NCBI GenBank assembly: GCA_045613305.1
Contig: JAZLAU010000039.1
Location: 1-43,383 of the forward strand
Direction: 5' to 3'
DNA length: 43,383 bases
From: SFTJ01 sp045613305
Lineage (GTDB): Bacteria; Bacteroidota; Bacteroidia; Bacteroidales; Muribaculaceae
The position numbers and the translations under genes were made by a program. The notes beneath the pieces are model-generated. The model was given only the letters and a program-made list of their open reading frames with translations, had not been told where the DNA came from and did not search any database. The stretch's first letter is position 1, and the number at the start of each line of letters is the position of its first letter. Shown here piece after piece: positions 39,836 through 43,383 of the stretch.

Positions 39836-41257
39836 TTATTCGTCGTCGGAGTAGTGATTAGGCAATAATTTAGTGGCTTTAGCGCCGAGATTGCGAATTT
39901 TTTGGGCGCGACCAAGAATGTTTCCTCGGCCGTCCGACAGTTTGTTTTTAGCGGCATCGAAAGCCGTGCGGGCAAGGGTGAGAGAATCGCCCACTTTTTG
40001 AAGGTCGTCGGCGAATCCGGCAAGTTTGTCAATCAGTTTACCTGATTCTTCGGCAATGGCAATGGCGTTGCGGTTTTGCTTGTCGTTGTTCCAAAGTTGT
40101 TCCATCATTTTAGCCACCGATATTAGATTGGTAGGGCTCACAATCACCACATGTTTGTTGTAGGCTTCGCTCCACATGTTGGGGTCGCCTTGCATGGCAG
40201 CCACATACGCGCTTTCGTTAGGCACGAACATTATTACAAAGTCGGCCGAATTTTTCACAGCTTTTTGGTAGCATTTTTCGCTTAGTGCTTTCACTTGAGC
40301 CCTCATTGACTCGATGTGGCTTTTGAGGTGGGCTTGGCGGTCGGAATCGTTGTCGGCATTGGCGTAGTTGATGAAGTGAGTGACATTTACCTTTGAGTCG
40401 ATAACAATCACCTTTTGCTCGGGCAGCATAAGTAAAGCGTCGGGGCGATAATTTTCTTCAATTTTTGAGCCGTCGGGGTTTTTGGTGGCTTGCAGCATAT
40501 AGTTGACGTTTTCAATCAGTCCGGAGCCTTCAAGGATTTGAGTTAAAATCATTTCCCCCCAAGGGCCTTGCGTGTTCTTTTTATTACCTCGGAGGGCAAG
40601 CGAGAGTTCATTGGCCTCTTTGCCTAGTTGGCTGTTGAGTTTTGTGAGTTCGGCAATGGTGGTTTTTAATGAAGAGGTTTCTTTTAAGCCCTGCTCGTAA
40701 TATTCTTTGATGGATTGACGAATATTATTGATGTTTTCTTTGAAAGGAGTGAGTATTTCGTTTATTCGAGTCTCGTTGGCTTCCTTAAAGTCGCGGCTGT
40801 TTTGTTTTAGAATCTCGTTGGCGATGTTTTTGAAAGTTTCTTCAGACTGTTTTTGCAGTTCTTGCTGGCGAGAGGTTAGAGCCTCGTTGTCGTTTTGTGC
40901 CTGGCGAAGTTGTTCGTTAGAAGTGGCTAATTTTTGGAGGCACTGAGTGTGTTCGCTTTGAAGTTGTGCAAGTGATTGTTGCAATTTATTGTATGACTCA
41001 GAAGATTCGTCGATTCGGCTTTTTAGGGCGTCGATTGATGCTTTAGCGGCCGAGTATGCTTCGCGAAGTTCGATGTTTTGTTTGCTCAGCGAACTCGCTT
41101 CTTGAGTTTTGTTGTGAAGTTGTTCTGAAATTTCTTCGAAGTCGTTTTTCAGAATGATGTATTTGCGCGAATGGTCGCTTTTACGCAGCAGGGCGATTAT
41201 TAGAATAATGATAAAGACTGCAAGTGCTACGATAAGTGAAATCATTAATGTGTCCAT
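39836..41257 (-). CDS. rmuC: RmuC-family DNA recombination protein
   Basis: The product has 473 residues. One N-terminal membrane segment (about 5-24) is followed by a long coiled coil (about 35-230, rich in Gln, Glu, Lys and Ser) and a C-terminal nuclease-like domain with GPWGEMIL, RPDALLMLPEQKVIVIDSKV and the IMFVPNESAY segment. The Asp and Ser-Lys of VIDSKV match the PD-(D/E)xK-type core. RmuC limits recombination at inverted repeats in E. coli. No clear promoter is visible upstream on the minus strand. Confidence 0.92.
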   Translation of the reverse strand: MDTLMISLIVALAVFIIILIIALLRKSDHSRKYIILKNDFEEISEQLHNKTQEASSLSKQNIELREAYSAAKASIDALKSRIDESSESYNKLQQSLAQLQSEHTQCLQKLATSNEQLRQAQNDNEALTSRQQELQKQSEETFKNIANEILKQNSRDFKEANETRINEILTPFKENINNIRQSIKEYYEQGLKETSSLKTTIAELTKLNSQLGKEANELSLALRGNKKNTQGPWGEMILTQILEGSGLIENVNYMLQATKNPDGSKIEENYRPDALLMLPEQKVIVIDSKVNVTHFINYANADNDSDRQAHLKSHIESMRAQVKALSEKCYQKAVKNSADFVIMFVPNESAYVAAMQGDPNMWSEAYNKHVVIVSPTNLISVAKMMEQLWNNDKQNRNAIAIAEESGKLIDKLAGFADDLQKVGDSLTLARTAFDAAKNKLSDGRGNILGRAQKIRNLGAKATKLLPNHYSDDE

Positions 41258-41317
41258 AAGAAAAGATGGTGGTTTGGGTTGATAAAAAATGTTTTTCTTT
41301 ACGGTGTTGGCTTATAC

Positions 41318-41325
41318 TATTTTTG
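41318..41325 (+). promoter_or_regulatory. Possible promoter -7 element for the DUF695 gene
   Basis: TATTTTTG fits TAnnTTTG but implies a leader of about 170 bases, and no good -33 element is seen. Weak. Confidence 0.25.
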
Positions 41326-41501
41326 TGTAATATAGTTGTTGGTTTGGCAGAATGGCGCAAGCAAGTTTGCTCGTTCTGCGCACACGGTTTGCTATATTGA
41401 GCAAATTTCGTAAAATAAATGCGTAATGCCAAATTTGTGTGAATGAAAAAGAATTCTTAATTTTAACTACTTGAAAACAAAAAAATCGGATAAAGAAAAA
41501 T

Positions 41502-41945
41502 ATGGCAAAATTAAAAATAACAGATGAGTGGTGGTCGGCGCCGGCTGAGAGTGAAGGTGGCGAATTGATAATAGTTACCGGCCGCCGCGATATGGAAGAT
41601 GTGATGGCTACGGGCAAATATGTCAACCGAGTGGAAGTGACTTGGCGTTATGGCGAAAGCGGCATGCCTGATTATAAGACTTCGCAACTAATGGAGGCTG
41701 TCACCGATTCGTTGCAAGCAGTTTTTAAGAAAGACCCGGTGGCTGTTATGACTGGCATATATACCGGAGCGGGTGAGCGCAATTGGGTGTTTTATGTGAT
41801 GAGTTTGTTTATCTTCAGTAAGAAGTTTAATGAGGCGATGGCCGAATTCGAGCAGTTGCCTTTAGAGTTTCATGCCGAAGAAGACCCCGATTGGGAGGAA
41901 TATAAGGAAATGAAAGAAACAGAAATTGCTGTCGACGAAGAGTAA
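41502..41945 (+). CDS. DUF695-family protein
   Basis: The product has 147 residues, soluble and without signal peptide. Typical DUF695 segments are visible: an early Glu-Trp-Trp, the VTGRRDMEDVM and KYVNRVEVTWRYG segments, then MTGIYTGAGERNWVFYV and a C-terminal acidic tail with EEDPDWEEYKEM. The function of the family is unknown. The gene is transcribed alone and ends before a terminator. Confidence 0.85.
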   Translation: MAKLKITDEWWSAPAESEGGELIIVTGRRDMEDVMATGKYVNRVEVTWRYGESGMPDYKTSQLMEAVTDSLQAVFKKDPVAVMTGIYTGAGERNWVFYVMSLFIFSKKFNEAMAEFEQLPLEFHAEEDPDWEEYKEMKETEIAVDEE

Positions 41946-42015
41946 CAGGCCGTCATCTTAAGAGGTGATGATCAACGGGTCTTTTGTGGCTCGGATATGA
42001 ACGTATAAAATGCAT

Positions 42016-42051
42016 GCAGCCTTGGCGATTGCCAGGGCTGCTGTGTTTTTT
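42016..42051 (+). terminator. Terminator of the DUF695 gene
   Basis: GCAGCCTTGGC (42016-42026) pairs with GCCAGGGCTGC (42031-42041), 11 bp with one G-U pair and a 4-base loop, followed by TGTG and six T. Confidence 0.85.
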
Positions 42052-42170
42052 GGGTGGAGGCTAATGAGAGATTGCGCAATGGATCGTTTGCAGAGCGTAG
42101 ACGTGGCAGTGAAATGTGGTTATAAAAACGGCAAATTATGTAATTAGTTTGGCGAGGGTTGGAAATGAAT

Positions 42171-42200
42171 AGCCCCAAAGTTTTCAAAAACTCTGGGGCT
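42171..42200 (-). terminator. Probable terminator of the BspA-like gene
   Basis: On the minus strand AGCCCCAGAGTTTT (42200-42187) pairs with AAAACTTTGGGGCT (42184-42171) with one G-U pair. The T run after it is poor. On the plus strand one pair is lost, so it fits the minus strand better. Confidence 0.5.
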
Positions 42201-42233
42201 TGCTATAGTGGTTTGGTTTTATTGCTGGTGTGC

Positions 42234-43319
42234 TTATTTAATAATTACTTTTTCAACATTTTTGCCTTGGCGCTTAATGAAGATGCCGTTTTCAGGATTT
42301 TCAACGCGAGTGCCATTTATGTTAAAGTATTCGGTAGGAGCGTTGTTGTCGGTCACAATTTCGTCGATTCCAGAAAGGCTGTCAACGATGGTTTCGAAAA
42401 ATCTCCAAGGGAATGCTTCGCTATAGGCGCTTTTGCTTCCTTTAGGGATGTAAAGTGTGCAACCATTTTGGTAAACATAGTCGAAGGCATAATCGCCGCA
42501 GGTTGGAGGCACTTCAGCGTGAGAGTTTACCTTTGTAGCAGCCATGCAATATTGGAACGCATTGTCGCCGATGCGTTTTAGGGTGCGAGGCAGAGTGATG
42601 CTTTTGACCTTGTCGCAGTAATAAAATGCCATGTAGCCAATGGTTGTAACGCCATTAGGGATTGTGATGTTTGTGAGGCTTTTGCATTCACAAAATGCAG
42701 CGTCACCGATGGTAATTACGCTACTCGGAATTTCGATAGATGTGAGGCCTTTGCAGCCTGTGAAGGCTGTTTTGCCTATGTGTGCCACGCTGTTAGGTAT
42801 TATGGTGCTTTGGCAACCATATACGAGAGTGTTTGATTCGGTGTTGATGATTGCATTGCAGTTGTCTCGGCTGTCAAAAGTGCTGTTTGCTTCGTCGACA
42901 ACAACTTTTGTCATTGCTGTGCAATAAGATAAAGCGCCTTCGGCAATGTTTGTAACGCCGCTCGGAATGGTGATGCTTGTGAGGCCTGTACAACCTGTGA
43001 ATGCTCCGTACTCGAGGGTCTCAACGGTGTTAGGGATAGTGATGCTTGTGATGCCAGTGCATTCTTGAAAGGCGCTAATGCCGATTTGTGTCACGCTGTA
43101 AGGTTTGCCGTCGAATGTTACTGACGACGGAATGACTACCTTGCCGGTGTATCTTTCGGGATAAGTGTCGTAAGAACTTCCCTTATAGGTTATCTCAACG
43201 GTTTGTTTTGTTCTGTCGAGGATATTGTAAAAAAATCCTTCCTTCTCAAATTGGTGTGCGTGAATGGCAACTGCTGAAAGTAGTGCCAGTGTTGTCATGA
43301 AAGGTCTTATTAGTTTCAT
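42234..43319 (-). CDS. BspA-like leucine-rich repeat surface protein
   Basis: The product has 361 residues: a signal peptide (to about 21), a short beta segment, then about eight leucine-rich repeats of the BspA/LRR_5 type, each with the pattern 'ITSITIPNTVETLEYGAFTG'. The last 40 residues (EYFNINGTRVENPENGIFIKRQG... KVIIK) look like a short C-terminal sorting domain of the type IX system. BspA proteins of oral and gut Bacteroidetes bind host matrix proteins or other bacteria. Binding here is inferred. Promoter element TATATTTG lies on the minus strand at 43356-43349. Confidence 0.85.
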   Translation of the reverse strand: MKLIRPFMTTLALLSAVAIHAHQFEKEGFFYNILDRTKQTVEITYKGSSYDTYPERYTGKVVIPSSVTFDGKPYSVTQIGISAFQECTGITSITIPNTVETLEYGAFTGCTGLTSITIPSGVTNIAEGALSYCTAMTKVVVDEANSTFDSRDNCNAIINTESNTLVYGCQSTIIPNSVAHIGKTAFTGCKGLTSIEIPSSVITIGDAAFCECKSLTNITIPNGVTTIGYMAFYYCDKVKSITLPRTLKRIGDNAFQYCMAATKVNSHAEVPPTCGDYAFDYVYQNGCTLYIPKGSKSAYSEAFPWRFFETIVDSLSGIDEIVTDNNAPTEYFNINGTRVENPENGIFIKRQGKNVEKVIIK

Positions 43320-43348
43320 TTTTTCTGAAAAATTTAAGTTTGCAATTA

Positions 43349-43356
43349 CAAATATA
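43349..43356 (-). promoter_or_regulatory. Promoter -7 element of the BspA-like gene
   Basis: TATATTTG on the minus strand, about 30 bases upstream of the ATG. The -33 element would fall near the window edge and cannot be checked. Confidence 0.5.
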
Positions 43357-43383
43357 GTGTATTTTTTTAAGAATGATACCCCA

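Noticed and set aside
42171..42200. Stem as a bidirectional terminator for the DUF695 gene
   Set aside because: That gene already has a strong terminator at 42016-42051, and no T run follows the stem on the plus strand.

Overview
The window is a stretch of chromosome from a member of the Bacteroidales. I infer the order from three things. The gene order rpsU-xerC-hpf-tRNAs-tuf-secE-nusG-rplKAJL-rpoBC is typical of that group. Promoters follow the Bacteroidetes pattern (TTTG, a 19-21 base gap, then TAnnTTTG). The accessory families fit too: a tricorn homolog, BspA-like leucine-rich repeats, a DUF5020 barrel and sorting-domain-like C-termini. A gut family such as Muribaculaceae or Prevotellaceae seems plausible, but the sequence alone does not settle it. 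I see no insertion sequence, prophage, CRISPR array or plasmid module. This is mostly core genome.

Layout. 1-5.3 kb: the 3' end of a tricorn-type protease, two proteins of unknown function, and a leftward araC-regulator/Bcr-type efflux pair. 5.6-7.4 kb: the rpsU operon, in which xerC and the hibernation factor gene hpf form one uninterrupted reading frame. 7.6-20.8 kb: three tRNA genes, tuf, tRNA-Trp, secE, nusG, four ribosomal protein genes, rpoB and rpoC, ending at a strong terminator. 21-27.7 kb: leftward trhA, an M23/LysM endopeptidase, ispD-recG, and sufT-lpxH. 27.8-30.3 kb: two rightward secreted proteins, a small outer-membrane barrel and a beta-helix protein. 30.5-34.2 kb: a leftward pyrB-pyrI-flavin reductase-glyA operon with an attenuator-like leader. 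34.4-38.9 kb: a Tsx-like barrel, a 75-bp tandem repeat, and PBP1A with a phosphatase-family protein. 38.9-43.4 kb: a cysteine-free thioredoxin-like protein, rmuC, a DUF695 protein and a BspA-like protein.

Most notable signals. (1) xerC and hpf are fused in frame. At the junction sit a correctly phased A AAA AAG slippery heptamer, a full AAGGAGG Shine-Dalgarno and an ATG. A -1 shift there gives a XerC of ordinary length, and internal initiation gives free HPF. No other start I inspected in the window has such a Shine-Dalgarno. (2) The same operon begins with rpsU. Its leader carries a lone AGAGGAGG with no start codon beside it. In the related phylum member Flavobacterium, bS21 helps occlude the anti-Shine-Dalgarno. 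(3) pyrB has a leader with a 44-codon open frame whose stop codon lies inside an intrinsic terminator, plus an upstream palindrome able to pair with both terminator arms. This resembles enterobacterial pyrBI attenuation in layout.

Promoters, terminators and folds were found by eye. None was computed, and no database was searched.
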